From contig NC_005071.1 of assembly GCF_000011485.1 (NCBI RefSeq), positions 2,235,347 to 2,299,346 of the forward strand: DNA of 64,000 nucleotides, written 5' to 3'. The position numbers were made by a program, and so were the translations under genes. The notes under the pieces are model-generated. The model ran no database searches. It was not told the origin of the DNA and saw only the letters and a list, made by a program, of their open reading frames with translations. Positions 12,810 through 22,718 of this stretch are shown here, one piece after another. Within the stretch, counting starts at the first letter, position 1. Each line of letters starts with the position of its first letter. The stretch is from Prochlorococcus marinus str. MIT 9313 (GTDB lineage Bacteria; Cyanobacteriota; Cyanobacteriia; PCC-6307; Cyanobiaceae).

Positions 12810-14807
12810 ATGTACACACCAAAAACATTGCCAAACTTCTCACGCAAAGGGTTTCATAGGCTCTTAGCGATAGGAATAGCATCCATAGGAACTACCACAG
12901 GATTAGTCTTACCAATAGAGCCAGCAAATGCACATCAGAAAGCCACGCATCCTGAAATACAGCATGTAAGCCACCTAGACAGTGAAGCTCCACTAATCTC
13001 GATTCGTCTGCCAAAATCAGGTTCTCAGAAGAGATTTGAAGGTAGAATCACATTTGACAACAATACCAAGTATGACGTTACACTCACCTTAGCCAGAGCG
13101 ATTCGTCTTACAAATACACCCTTACCACAGAAAATAAGGCTTACAGCTGGTACAAAAAAATCCATTACCATTAATGGGTCGATTCAGGCGAGAAATGGGT
13201 TTTCAGCCGTAGGTGTTGTTTATTCAAGCTCTATGGGTGGTGTTTCGACTGGGCTAGTCAACATTGAAGTTAAGAATGGTCAATTTAGGCCTGTAAAGGC
13301 TGGTGACTTTGGCCTCGGTGATCCAGGTTCCGCCGCCATTGCAGTGCCAAGCAATACACGCATCCAAAAAGGAGTAAGGGGCTATAAGCGATTCCTTAAA
13401 GGAGGGCGCACCTTTGGTAAAGCCAGTAACGCCATCAAAGGAGGTGGTCGATCTTCTAGCCGGCCTAGCTCTCCAGGTCAATCACCAGGACTGAGGCCAG
13501 GAAGCCCCTTAAATAGACCAACAAGTGAAACCTTGAACAATCAACGTTTGATCAATTGGATACCCAATATAGGGAATCCACAGGTCTATTTAGGAAAAGC
13601 ACTGGATCAAATCCTGACAATATTTACCCCTAAAGCAGTAGCCGCAAACGCAATCTATAAGGGTCGCTTTGTCTTTCGAACAAATGATGACAGCGATATT
13701 TATTTACCGGCCGTTGGTGTTGGGGTCAAAGCCGTTAAAGCTAATCAATCTTGCACCCATAATCCTCCACTTGCAAGTACTACTGCAGATGGTAATGGCA
13801 ATTTTGAGTTTAGGATAAATACAAATAGATCCTACAAAATTTGCTACTTCCCAAAGAACTCATTTCTCAAGATTGGCCGACAATTGGATAGTGAGTTATA
13901 CATTTGGGAAAGTGCAGCCCGCAACACCATCCCTAATGCAAGGGTCACGGAACAACCAGTAAGACACGATGGTGTCTTTGATATTTGGTATGAAGCAATG
14001 GCCTTCCAAACCAGCATGACGGATGCTGGCATAGATCCTGCTAGAACCGGGAACAACCGAATCAGAGTTAAATTTCCATCAGAGGCGGATGAATGCAAAC
14101 CTGGGCCAGCATGGAGTTGTGCCGGCTCTAGTGGCCCAATTCGGATTGCCCCGGAGCATGCAACTAGGCATGGCGTCATGAGCCATGAACTGGCTCATCA
14201 AGTTGATAACAAATACACCCTAGATGCAGGAATCCCGCGTCCAGCTGGTCTAGGAGGCTCTCATAGTTTCTATGGTTGTTACCCTCCAAATCTAACGACC
14301 ACAGGATGGAAGCAAGGTAGGGGCATGATTATTAGAGAAGGGTGGGCAAATTATGAAATGGCCCGAGCTCTGGGAAGCAGAGGTTCTTCTAAATATAGGA
14401 ATACTTTCAGGCCAGACATTGCAAATACTTGGATTGATTCAATAAACTTTGATACTGATGGAAGAGACTGTACAGGTGTCTCAGGGTCGCACTCAGGTAA
14501 ATGGGCAGATGATCTCGGATTGACAGCAGCGCAACGTGCGTATGTGTCAGGTCTTAATGGTAGCGAATCAACAGTATCAACAATTCTCTGGGATTTCTAT
14601 GATACACGCAATGATAATAGTGATACTCTGCATTACGTTAGCCCTCACTACATCACGAATATGTATCTGAAAAAACATCCGACCAATTCTGCAAAGATAG
14701 TAAACGAACGCATAATGAAAGATTGCAAGGCGAGTATCAATAAAAACGTGACCAATAATGGGCAAGTTTGTGATGATATCTTTGCTCAGAATGGAGGTAC
14801 TGATTAG
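12810..14807 (+). CDS. Secreted HExxH zinc metalloprotease-like protein
   Basis: A 665-residue protein from the ATG at 12810 (MYTPKTLPNFSRKGF). A signal peptide ends near PIEPANAH. A beta-rich N-terminal domain is followed by a Gly/Ser/Pro linker (about residues 210-240) and a carboxypeptidase-regulatory-like region (YKGRFVFRTNDD, TTADGNGNFEFRIN). The protease core has GVMSHELAHQVD, an HExxH zinc site, and downstream REGWANYEMARA, whose Glu fits the third ligand of gluzincins. Paired Cys suggest disulfides. The longer ORF start at 12756 would precede the signal peptide and is not favoured. Substrate is unknown. It is unusual for a streamlined picocyanobacterium. Confidence 0.75.
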   Translation: MYTPKTLPNFSRKGFHRLLAIGIASIGTTTGLVLPIEPANAHQKATHPEIQHVSHLDSEAPLISIRLPKSGSQKRFEGRITFDNNTKYDVTLTLARAIRLTNTPLPQKIRLTAGTKKSITINGSIQARNGFSAVGVVYSSSMGGVSTGLVNIEVKNGQFRPVKAGDFGLGDPGSAAIAVPSNTRIQKGVRGYKRFLKGGRTFGKASNAIKGGGRSSSRPSSPGQSPGLRPGSPLNRPTSETLNNQRLINWIPNIGNPQVYLGKALDQILTIFTPKAVAANAIYKGRFVFRTNDDSDIYLPAVGVGVKAVKANQSCTHNPPLASTTADGNGNFEFRINTNRSYKICYFPKNSFLKIGRQLDSELYIWESAARNTIPNARVTEQPVRHDGVFDIWYEAMAFQTSMTDAGIDPARTGNNRIRVKFPSEADECKPGPAWSCAGSSGPIRIAPEHATRHGVMSHELAHQVDNKYTLDAGIPRPAGLGGSHSFYGCYPPNLTTTGWKQGRGMIIREGWANYEMARALGSRGSSKYRNTFRPDIANTWIDSINFDTDGRDCTGVSGSHSGKWADDLGLTAAQRAYVSGLNGSESTVSTILWDFYDTRNDNSDTLHYVSPHYITNMYLKKHPTNSAKIVNERIMKDCKASINKNVTNNGQVCDDIFAQNGGTD

Positions 14808-15305
14808 ATTTACCAATCTCTTATTATCCTTATTTTTTTTTTGGGGGGGGTGTACGCAATCTCACGACGCCCCCTAATCCATTTCCCTAAAAGCATTAAA
14901 TCAGCTAATCATCATTTCACTGCAGTACTTGTTCTTAGCTTTGCAGCGTTAAAGCAAAGGCTTGCAATTCATCACTCTTAGGCACTCTAGAGTGAAAGAT
15001 TCAATCCATTGAGCAAAGCCAGCAAGAATACAAGATCGCTCAACAACTGGATAGCTTCGGGATTTGTCAAACTGCTTTAAGTTTTTAGGCGTCCAGCAAT
15101 ACCATCAGGAGACCTCTTACTATTTCGAGCAACTTCTTTTAAGAAAGTCTTGAGAGGAACCAATCAACGGATGCTTATAATAGATATGCAAATCATAAAT
15201 TTGCATATAGCATATATTTCTCATCAGTCAAACAAGTTATATGAGTTCGATCTACCGCATTAACAAAAGAACTATTGCTAGCTTTTGATTAAGCTGCCAA
15301 GGGAA
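14808..15305. other. Convergent gap with homopolymers and a palindrome
   Basis: About 500 bp between convergent genes. It contains a T10-G8 run (14833-14850) and an inverted repeat at 15184-15208. No coding sequence is supported. Confidence 0.5.
15184..15208. repeat. Perfect AT-rich inverted repeat
   Basis: Arms ATATGCAAAT (15184-15193) and ATTTGCATAT (15199-15208) with a 5-nt spacer. It lies about 100 bp past the 3' end of gatB. It could be a protein-binding palindrome; no T-tract supports a terminator. Confidence 0.5.
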
Positions 15306-16793
15306 TCAACCCTTCAACTTCTTGCTGAGAATCTGATTGGCGAGCTTGGGATCGGCTTTACCGCCAGTCTTTTTCATCAGTTGACCAACAAAGAAACTCT
15401 GCAGCTTGGTCTTTCCGCCGCGGAAGGCCTCTACTTCCTGAGGATGAACGGCCAACAATTCCTCCACAATCGTTGTGATAGCCGCCGGATCACTGATCAT
15501 CCCAAGCCCACGCTGATCAACAATCGCCTCGGGTGAGCCGCCCTTCTCCAGCAACTCAGGCAAGATTTCCTTGGCGATCTTGCCGCTGATTTTGCCGCCG
15601 TCGATCAGTTGCACCATCTCTGCCAACTGCTCCGGTCGAAAGGGCAACGTGGAATAAGAAATACGATTGGCATTCACGTAAGCAGCAAGATCGCCTTGGA
15701 TCCAATTCGCCACTCCCTTCGCCTCGGCACCTGCCGCCACTGCCGCCTCGAAGTATTCCGCCATCGGATACTCATCAGTAAGCACCCTGGCGTCATACAC
15801 CGACAAACCAAACTCTTCGGCATAGCGATGACGCTTCGCTGCCGGTAACTCGGGTAGTTCATCTCGCCAACCCTCACGTACCGATGCCATCACCTCAATC
15901 GGACCTAGATCAGGGTCCGGAAAATAGCGGTAATCGCTGCTGCCTTCCTTCGAACGCATGCTCTTGGTGAGTTGCTTGCCCTCATCCCAAAGGCGGGTTT
16001 CCTGCACCACTGCTTCACCGGCCTCATAGACCTTGATCTGGCGCTGAATCTCGTACTCACAAGCTTTCTGGATTGCCGAAAACGAGTTCATGTTTTTGAT
16101 CTCAACCTTGGTGCCAAAGGGAGCATCGGCTCCTTGGCGCACGGAGATATTGACATCACAACGCAAAGAACCTTCCTGCATGTTTCCATCAGATACCCCT
16201 AGATAACGCATGATCCTGCGAATCTCCGAGGCATATTCCGCCGCCTCACGCCCAGTGCGCAGATCAGGCTTGCTAACAATTTCGGCTAACGCAACGCCAG
16301 CCCGGTTGTAATCCACCAGGGAGTGGGTGGAGCCAGCGAGCCGATCGCTACCAGCATGAACGAGCTTGCCGGCATCCTCCTCCATATGGAGACGCTCGAT
16401 GCCAATACGCTTGAGATAAGTGTCCTTCCCCTTCTCCGCAACTTCCACCTCAATCCAACCTTCTTCTGCAATCGGCTCATCAAATTGAGAGATCTGATAG
16501 TTCTTCGGTAGATCGGGATAGAAATACTGTTTGCGATCAAACTTGCTGTGCTCAGCAATGTTGAGGTTGAGTGCCATCGCCGCCTTGACCGCGTACTCCA
16601 ACACCATCTGATTCAGCACCGGCAACGTGCCAGGCAGGCCACACACAACAGGGTCGATGTGGGTGTTGGGATCGTCGCCAAAGGTCGTGGAAGCGCATGT
16701 GAAGATTTTGCTATTGGTGCCTAGCTGCACGTGGGTCTCCAGACCGATCACGGCTTCCCATGCGCCGTTAGCCGAGCTGGTGGCCAATGTCAT
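15306..16793 (-). CDS. gatB: Aspartyl/glutamyl-tRNA amidotransferase subunit B
   Basis: GatB is the transamidation subunit of GatCAB, which converts Glu-tRNA(Gln) (and Asp-tRNA(Asn)) to the amide in bacteria lacking GlnRS. From the ATG at 16791-16793 (MTLATSSANGAWEAVIGLETHVQL) it has 495 residues, the usual length. Diagnostic stretches are GLETHVQL, KYFYPDLPKNYQISQFD (here KQYFYPDLPKNYQISQ), RIHMEEDAGK-like RLHMEEDAGKL, DYNRAGVALAEIV and the C-terminal YqeY-like tail (EILPELLEKGG, VGQLMKKTGGKADP). gatA and gatC are not in the window. It is divergent from thiO. Confidence 0.96.
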   Translation of the reverse strand: MTLATSSANGAWEAVIGLETHVQLGTNSKIFTCASTTFGDDPNTHIDPVVCGLPGTLPVLNQMVLEYAVKAAMALNLNIAEHSKFDRKQYFYPDLPKNYQISQFDEPIAEEGWIEVEVAEKGKDTYLKRIGIERLHMEEDAGKLVHAGSDRLAGSTHSLVDYNRAGVALAEIVSKPDLRTGREAAEYASEIRRIMRYLGVSDGNMQEGSLRCDVNISVRQGADAPFGTKVEIKNMNSFSAIQKACEYEIQRQIKVYEAGEAVVQETRLWDEGKQLTKSMRSKEGSSDYRYFPDPDLGPIEVMASVREGWRDELPELPAAKRHRYAEEFGLSVYDARVLTDEYPMAEYFEAAVAAGAEAKGVANWIQGDLAAYVNANRISYSTLPFRPEQLAEMVQLIDGGKISGKIAKEILPELLEKGGSPEAIVDQRGLGMISDPAAITTIVEELLAVHPQEVEAFRGGKTKLQSFFVGQLMKKTGGKADPKLANQILSKKLKG

Positions 16794-16905
16794 TGCCGAT
16801 CTCCAATCACTAAATATGTTCTTGATCCTATGGAAAGGTTCCCTCACATGGCCGCAGTTGGGTCAACAGGCTGAAACACTGAACTGATCTGGACTGTTCT
16901 TTGCA

Positions 16906-18021
16906 TTGACGATGGCAGCAATGCGTACTGAATCAGTACTGATCCTGGGAGGCGGCTTGATGGGCCTAGCTTTAGCCCACAAATTGGCACGGCGCGGCAG
17001 CGCAGTAGAAGTCCTCAGCAGACGCCGCAATGAGGCCGCTGGCTTCGTTGCGGCCGGCATGCTTGCACCCCATGCTGAAGGCCTCAGCGGAGAGCAACTA
17101 CGGCTAGGCCAATTAAGCCTGGATCTCATCCCAGCCTGGGTGAACCAAATCGAAACCGACAGCGGCCTCTGTTGCGGTCTGCGCCAATGCGGGATTGTGG
17201 TGCCCTTCGCCACAGCTACGCAGCGAGATCTCTATCCCACCGCCTACTTAGGTGAGACCCTCGATCGTTCAGGCCTGGAGCGAGAAGTACCAGGCATTGG
17301 ACCTAACTGGCAGGCCGGCTTGCTCTTCAGCCAAGATGGCCAAATTGACAACCGAAGGCAATTAATGCGGGCCCTGGAGACAGCCTGCGTGAGCCTTGGA
17401 GTTCGCTTCCAGGAAGGGGTGAACGTGCAAGAACTCCTTCAAGATGGCAATACCTTTAAGGGAGTGCGCGTACGCAACGCTGAAGGAGAGCTACACACAC
17501 TTACTAGTAAAGAAGCTGTGCTCTGCTGCGGTGCCTGGAGCGCCCAACTGCTCCCAGAGCTATCTATTTACCCGGTAAAAGGCCAAATGCTTTCGCTCCA
17601 AGGGCCACGAAATGCCTTAACACGAATTGTGTTTGGCCCAGGCACTTACCTCGTACCTCGTGAAGATGGGCTACTCGTGGTGGGAGCCACCAGCGAACCA
17701 GATGCCGGCTTTACAGAAGGCCTCACCCCTTTTGGCCAACGACAACTGCAAGCAGGCATTGCTTCACTGCTACCGCAGGCAAACCAATGGCCACCGATGG
17801 AGCGCTGGTGGGGGTTCCGACCTTGCACACCTGACGGAGGACCACTACTTGGCCGCTCATCCGTTGATGGCCTCTGGCTGGCAACTGGACATCACCGTAA
17901 TGGAGTGCTGCTCGCCGCCATCACAGCTGAATTAATCGAAACATGCATCAGCAGCAAGGGAATCAACGCAGAACAAATTCAGATACTAGAAGCATTTCAG
18001 TGGAATCGATTTACGGCATAA
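16906..18021 (+). CDS. thiO: Glycine oxidase ThiO (FAD-dependent)
   Basis: A DAO-family flavoenzyme that oxidises glycine to iminoglycine for the thiazole moiety of thiamine. The N-terminal FAD-binding motif is SVLILGGGLMGLALAHKL (about residues 10-27). AAGMLAPHAEG, a conserved FAD-contact region of ThiO, follows. The C-terminal substrate domain has GTYLVPREDGLLVVGATSE and RPCTPDGGPLLGRS, then GHHRNGVLLA. Length 371 fits. Start candidates are 16906, 16912 and 16921; the first is given. It diverges from gatB with 112 bp between. Thiamine synthase genes are not adjacent. Confidence 0.92.
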   Translation: MTMAAMRTESVLILGGGLMGLALAHKLARRGSAVEVLSRRRNEAAGFVAAGMLAPHAEGLSGEQLRLGQLSLDLIPAWVNQIETDSGLCCGLRQCGIVVPFATATQRDLYPTAYLGETLDRSGLEREVPGIGPNWQAGLLFSQDGQIDNRRQLMRALETACVSLGVRFQEGVNVQELLQDGNTFKGVRVRNAEGELHTLTSKEAVLCCGAWSAQLLPELSIYPVKGQMLSLQGPRNALTRIVFGPGTYLVPREDGLLVVGATSEPDAGFTEGLTPFGQRQLQAGIASLLPQANQWPPMERWWGFRPCTPDGGPLLGRSSVDGLWLATGHHRNGVLLAAITAELIETCISSKGINAEQIQILEAFQWNRFTA

Positions 18022-18935
18022 ATATGCCAATTAAACCATGCAGCGATGGATCCATGACAATAATTTCTCTTCGTCAATTGACTTCAGAAATTTGAGTTGA
18101 ATCGCAATTCAATCCACACCATAAAGCTGCAGAATGATGCTTCCATTCTAGCGAGGCATCATTTTCAACACCATAGGAAATCTAAGCAATAGGTCATACT
18201 ATTAACGGATCACAAAGGTCCCTTGATTCACAGCAAATTATCCAAGCATTAGCGAATGCCGACGGCTAACATAAGCAATACAAAGCCATTTTCCTGGCCT
18301 ATCTGCAAAATCATAAAAAACAAGCAGATGGGCTTGCGAGATCCCTTGATATTACAAAGACATAGACCTAGGTCATAAATCTGAAACCACATTTCACCTC
18401 CAGTACAATGACCAATTCGCTCATACGAATTGTCTGAAAACTCTCCAAAAAAGACCGAAATTCGATGGAATTAAAACATCCGAAAGATGCCAATCATCAC
18501 GCGAGTCATTGCGGCGGAATGCAGTCCCAGTGCATGAGCATTACGACAGGCTCAGCCAAACCACAACATCAAACTGCTTTTCGAAAACCAAGACTTCTGC
18601 CGAGACTCAGGCCTCCAATCATCAACAGGCAAACACCTGCTTGCCTCAACAATCAACTTGTCCATGAATCATGACATCTGACCTGCCTGAATCACAGCGC
18701 AATCTGCCAGCAAAGGGAGTCCCAAGGCAACCAGGGCAGAGTTTATTGAGCGATAAAATACCATTAACCTCATCCCATCTGAAGCAGTTAATGAAAACTA
18801 TCTGCTCTGAAAATCTACTACCCCTCTCAGGCTTCTACTTGCAGCATTGACTTGCCACAAAAAGAGCTGTGAGCTTGACAAAAGTTTAAGCAAAGTATCT
18901 GAATCTCACCTTCAGGCAAAACAAGGTCCAATCAA
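18022..18935. other. Long gap upstream of the export operon
   Basis: About 900 bp without a supported gene. An ORF at 18465-18674 lacks a ribosome site and any known motif. A 10-bp palindrome GACCTAGGTC occurs at 18365-18374, and TTGACA at 18875-18880 could be a -35 element for the downstream operon, though no good -10 follows at standard spacing. The length suggests regulatory or untranslated RNA content. Confidence 0.35.
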
Positions 18936-19964
18936 ATGCACAATGAAATTGTGACTGGAAATGTCTTGCCATTTAACATCTTTGAAAAGGCAGATTCCAA
19001 GCTGCTGGCCTGGATTCGTGATGTCTCTGTCGTAAGGGAAATCACAACCTCCTGTCGTCTGATCGAAGAAGGCAGCACTCCGGACGGCTTGTTTGTAGTT
19101 GAGTCAGGAGCAATCACGGTTTGCACCAAGCAAGCTGATGGTGGAAGCTTGTCACTCGCCAGCCTAAAAGTAGGCAACCTGGTGGGAGAGATGAGCTGGC
19201 TGGAAGAACGTCCAGCAGTGGCAAGCATTGATGCTGGTCCAGGAAGTCGTCTGCTCCAAATCCCTAGAGAGGCTCTGGAGTCAATCAATCAATCTGAGGC
19301 TTTCATTTGCCATCTCCTCTATCGCCTCATCGCTGAAAAACTGGCCCTCCAAGTGCAAGGCCAAAACATATGGGTTCATCGTATTGCCGGGACTGACCAG
19401 GAACCCCTCCGCAAAGTTCTGGTGCTATTCGCAGAACTCGAAGAGAAGGATGTGGCCTGGATCGCCAGGTCCGGTAAATTCAAACGTCTTGTCGCTGGAG
19501 ACGTTCTCCTTCAAGAGGGAGATAATGTGCCTGGCCTCTATCTGCTGCTCGCTGGAGAGGCCAGGATCAGTATCACTGAAAACGGAAGCTGGCAATCGGT
19601 AGGCAGCTCTCGACGCGGTGAACTACTCGGTGAGCTCACAATGCTCAACCCTCAAGCAGCCGGAGCCACCGCCAATGTGGACACAGTCACAGGCCTAGAG
19701 CTACTGGTGCTCGACAAAGAGGAACTCAGCATGACCCTCAACGCAGATCCAAGGCTGGCTAAGCGTTTCTACAAAGGCATCGCACGCATGCTCTCCCAAC
19801 GCAGCCGTGATCAACTCCTCAGCCGTGGATTTGCTGAAGCAAGCCGCATAGCCGAGGAACTCATCGACAACGAACAGCTTGGTCTTGATCAACTATCGGC
19901 CATCAGTTCAGCCGGGTTGCGTTTTGACTGGCTGTGCAGACAATTTCAGGACAAGGAGGGCTGA
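18936..19964 (+). CDS. Tandem cyclic-nucleotide-binding-domain protein of export operon
   Basis: A 342-residue soluble protein with two cNMP-binding folds. The first (about 20-125) has GLFVVESGAITVCTKQ and VGEMSWLEERPAVASI. The second (about 165-285) has GDVLLQEGDNVPGLYLLL and LGELTMLNPQAAGATA. The RAAS-like positions of both phosphate-binding cassettes differ from cAMP-binding Crp, so ligand binding is uncertain. NHLM-type export systems often encode cNMP-like domains with their ABC proteins, so it probably belongs to the transporter. Its stop is 4 bp before the next ORF, whose ribosome site AAGGAGG lies inside this gene. Confidence 0.85.
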   Translation: MHNEIVTGNVLPFNIFEKADSKLLAWIRDVSVVREITTSCRLIEEGSTPDGLFVVESGAITVCTKQADGGSLSLASLKVGNLVGEMSWLEERPAVASIDAGPGSRLLQIPREALESINQSEAFICHLLYRLIAEKLALQVQGQNIWVHRIAGTDQEPLRKVLVLFAELEEKDVAWIARSGKFKRLVAGDVLLQEGDNVPGLYLLLAGEARISITENGSWQSVGSSRRGELLGELTMLNPQAAGATANVDTVTGLELLVLDKEELSMTLNADPRLAKRFYKGIARMLSQRSRDQLLSRGFAEASRIAEELIDNEQLGLDQLSAISSAGLRFDWLCRQFQDKEG

Positions 19965-19968
19965 TGTC

Positions 19969-20361
19969 TTGAAACTGCTACCCGGTGAAGAGCAACCATG
20001 GCCCTCTAACCCTTTGAAGGTTACTGAGGGAGAGATAAGACTGATCCTTGAGCAACGCTCTAAGGAAGGATCCCTTCACTCAAGACTTGGCCTGCTGAGC
20101 CTGAATGAAGGCGCAATCCTGCCTGGCTTACCTATTGATGGTCTCAATAGCACCAGCCAACTTCGCATCAAAGCAATCACTACCAGTGTGTTGACGTCGC
20201 TGAACAGCTCTGATCCAGAACAACAAGAAGGACTGGAAATTCTGCAAGCGTTGCTATGGGAGAAACTTAACCATCGTCCTGAGAAAACAAACTCCAGCAA
20301 AGTTGCTCTAGCAAACTTCTGGCAGCCCACCATCAACAAGCCTGGGAGCAACACCACTTAA
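19969..20361 (+). CDS. N-terminal part of NHLM ABC protein, separate ORF (TTG start)
   Basis: The TTG at 19969-19971 follows a strong AAGGAGG (19953-19959) with 9-bp spacing and gives 130 residues: LKLLPGEEQPWPSNPL, then a sensor-like stretch (SRLGLLSLNEGAILPGLP) and helices (EGLEILQALLWEKLN). It stops at 20359-20361. The next reading frame is open from 20283 and encodes the rest of an NHLM-type ABC protein without ATG, GTG or TTG before 20748. Joined, the two would make about 916 residues, the usual length of the ATP-binding NHLM subunit. I read this as the first part of a gene split by a frame change; an independent small protein is the alternative. Confidence 0.6.
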   Translation: MKLLPGEEQPWPSNPLKVTEGEIRLILEQRSKEGSLHSRLGLLSLNEGAILPGLPIDGLNSTSQLRIKAITTSVLTSLNSSDPEQQEGLEILQALLWEKLNHRPEKTNSSKVALANFWQPTINKPGSNTT

Positions 20362-20381
20362 GACAACACAGTCATGAGCCC

Positions 20382-22718
20382 CTGAGCCAACAAAGCGAAG
20401 AGCATCTATTCCGCAGTCTTGAGGCAGCTAGTCAAGCTAGCCAGAGCCAGCCACAGCAGCACCTACAAGAAACTGTTCGTCAAGATCCTCTTCTGGCCTG
20501 CGTCGCGACCCTGGCCCAACAAGGCTCAACATCAGCGAAGGCACCAATTCGAAACACGCCTGACCCGCGCTCAAGGTTACTGCTGATTCTGGAATCGGCA
20601 GGTTTAATCGGACGGGATGTACTGCTCAACGACAACCTGCTGGAGAAAGATTGCGGGGACCTCATCGGTTTTCTCGAGCAGACGCCTACAAGCCCAATTG
20701 TCCTTCATTCCACTGCCAACGGCTATCGCGTCTGGGCTCCCGAGCGAATGGCAAAGCCGATACCACTCTCCCAAGCAAGCCAACTACTTGAAGAACTAAA
20801 TCCAAGGGTGATGGCCATCAGCCCCAAATTCCAAACCAAGGATCTAACCACCTTGGGGCTTTTGCGTTTTACCTATGGACAACCAAACAATCTCGCCAGA
20901 TTTGTAATCACTGGTCTGCTCTTGGGAATCACATTAGGTTTCTTACTCGCTATTGGGCGAGAGGTCGGTGCTGCTCGCTGGATCTTCGGAATGGGGGTCA
21001 CCGGATTGGCAGCTGGGGCATGCCTCGGACTACTCACCGGCGGCTTCCGTATCGGCGTTGGCGTGATGTTTTTGGCAACTCTTCTGAGCTTGCTGACCCC
21101 CACGTTCAACACCGTGATTACAAACTCGGCGTTGCCCGACAGAGACCTTCTTCTATTGCTGCAAATAGGCCTAATTCTTATCGCTGCTGGTATCACACGA
21201 GTGGCATTGGAATGGATCCAAAGCAGGTCTTTCCAAATCACCCAACAAAAAGGGGGGACAAAGTTCCAGCTGGCCAGTATTAAGCACTTGCTAAGTCTGC
21301 CGACGGATTTCTTCCGTCAATACAACATCGGCGACCTTCAACTCCGCTTTAATGCACTAGAGCAATTGCGCAGCCAAATCCAAAACCTCTTGGAAGGGGG
21401 GCTGATCAAGGTAGTGCTCACCAGTATTTATGTGCTGTTCATGTTGAGGATCAGCGTCAAGTTGACATTGCTGGCGCTAGTCATCTCCATGATGGTGCTT
21501 CTGCCGACAGCATTGATCGGTCTGCAAACTCGCCCTCTAAAACGCCAACAGGAGGAGATCGAAGGCCAAGCCCAAAGTCGCAATCTTGAGCTCATCAGCT
21601 CCGTATCGAAACTGCGTCTAGCAGGAGCTGAAGCTGCGGCCGCCCGCTGGTGGGGAGAACACTTCCAACGCGTCGTGGTTCTAGAAAATGCTCTGGATAT
21701 CAAAGAAGCAACTGCCGCACTCCTGCAGGGTGTGATGCCAAACCTTGGCAACCTGCTGCTTTACATCGTGATCACAAAACTGATTGCTGATGCCGCGATG
21801 ACCCCTGCACTCAATGCACCCAACGCTGGCCAGTTACTTGGGTTTTTCTCAGCCTTCGGAACATTTGTGGGAGGCATGGCCAGCTTCGCTGGGCTTGCAG
21901 TTGCAGCCTTCGATATGCCTGTCCTCTATGAACGAGCAAAGCCTTTACTGACAACCACACCAGAAGTTTTCGATGAAGCCATCGAACCAGCAGAGCTGCG
22001 TGGAGCCATCAAGCTCGACCGCGTGAGTTATCGCTATGCCCCAGATCTGCCCCTGGTTCTAGATAACGTAAGCCTGAATGCAAACCCAGGGGAATTCATC
22101 GCTCTGGTAGGTCCTTCAGGATCAGGCAAATCAACAATCGTGCGCATGCTGCTGGGATTTGGCAAGCCTGAAAACGGAGAAATCAGATATGACAATCAGC
22201 CGCTTAATGGCTTACGCATCGAAAGCTTGCGGCGTCAAATTGGCACAGTGCTACAAAGCAATAGCCTATTCAGCGGCAGCCTGATGGAGGCTATCGCCGG
22301 AGGATGCCTGATCAATCAAGAGGACGCCTGGGCTGCTGCTGAGATGGCAGGCCTGGCAGACGACATCCGCGAAATGCCAATGGGACTACAAACCATTGTT
22401 TCTGAGGGAGGGGGGACCCTCTCAGGTGGCCAACGCCAACGAATTGCGATCGCCCGAGCCTTGGTGCGGAAACCTCAAATTCTAATCTTTGATGAAGCCA
22501 CAAGCGCCCTGGACAATCACACCCAAGGAATTGTGAGTCGCAGCCTTGAAACACTAAGCATCACACGTTTGGTCATCGCCCATCGACTGAGCACAATTCG
22601 CCACGCCGATCGCATTATTGTGCTGGAGAAAGGTCAAGTCCAGCAACAAGGCACATTCGAAAGTCTGATGAATGAAGCTGGGCTATTTGCCCGCTTAATG
22701 GAGAGGCAGGTTGCATGA
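20382..22718 (+). CDS. NHLM-type peptide exporter ABC protein (permease-ATPase), start uncertain
   Basis: An exporter half-transporter. Coding character extends well upstream of the first ATG (20748): the preceding codons read LLLILESAGLIGRDVLL and GDLIGFLEQTPTSPIVLHST, matching the N-terminal region of this family. The coordinate given is a CTG at 20382 and is arbitrary; no ATG, GTG or TTG lies in frame between 20283 and 20748. Counting from 20748, the membrane domain spans about residues 45-335 and the ATPase has GPSGSGKST, LSGGQRQ, LIFDEATSALD and AHRLST. It overlaps the adaptor gene by ATGA. It lacks a C39 domain, so it would pair with the transporter at 23852-26065. Confidence 0.82.
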   Translation: MSQQSEEHLFRSLEAASQASQSQPQQHLQETVRQDPLLACVATLAQQGSTSAKAPIRNTPDPRSRLLLILESAGLIGRDVLLNDNLLEKDCGDLIGFLEQTPTSPIVLHSTANGYRVWAPERMAKPIPLSQASQLLEELNPRVMAISPKFQTKDLTTLGLLRFTYGQPNNLARFVITGLLLGITLGFLLAIGREVGAARWIFGMGVTGLAAGACLGLLTGGFRIGVGVMFLATLLSLLTPTFNTVITNSALPDRDLLLLLQIGLILIAAGITRVALEWIQSRSFQITQQKGGTKFQLASIKHLLSLPTDFFRQYNIGDLQLRFNALEQLRSQIQNLLEGGLIKVVLTSIYVLFMLRISVKLTLLALVISMMVLLPTALIGLQTRPLKRQQEEIEGQAQSRNLELISSVSKLRLAGAEAAAARWWGEHFQRVVVLENALDIKEATAALLQGVMPNLGNLLLYIVITKLIADAAMTPALNAPNAGQLLGFFSAFGTFVGGMASFAGLAVAAFDMPVLYERAKPLLTTTPEVFDEAIEPAELRGAIKLDRVSYRYAPDLPLVLDNVSLNANPGEFIALVGPSGSGKSTIVRMLLGFGKPENGEIRYDNQPLNGLRIESLRRQIGTVLQSNSLFSGSLMEAIAGGCLINQEDAWAAAEMAGLADDIREMPMGLQTIVSEGGGTLSGGQRQRIAIARALVRKPQILIFDEATSALDNHTQGIVSRSLETLSITRLVIAHRLSTIRHADRIIVLEKGQVQQQGTFESLMNEAGLFARLMERQVA

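Noticed and set aside
18465..18674. Plus-strand ORF with four Cys upstream of the export operon
   Set aside because: No ribosome site, no Gly-Gly leader and composition unlike the neighbouring peptides; probably chance.
20283..20361. Classical -1 slippery heptamer for programmed frameshifting in the ABC gene
   Set aside because: The overlap has GAGAAAACAAAC but no proper X-XXY-YYZ site in frame, so programmed shifting is not supported by sequence alone.
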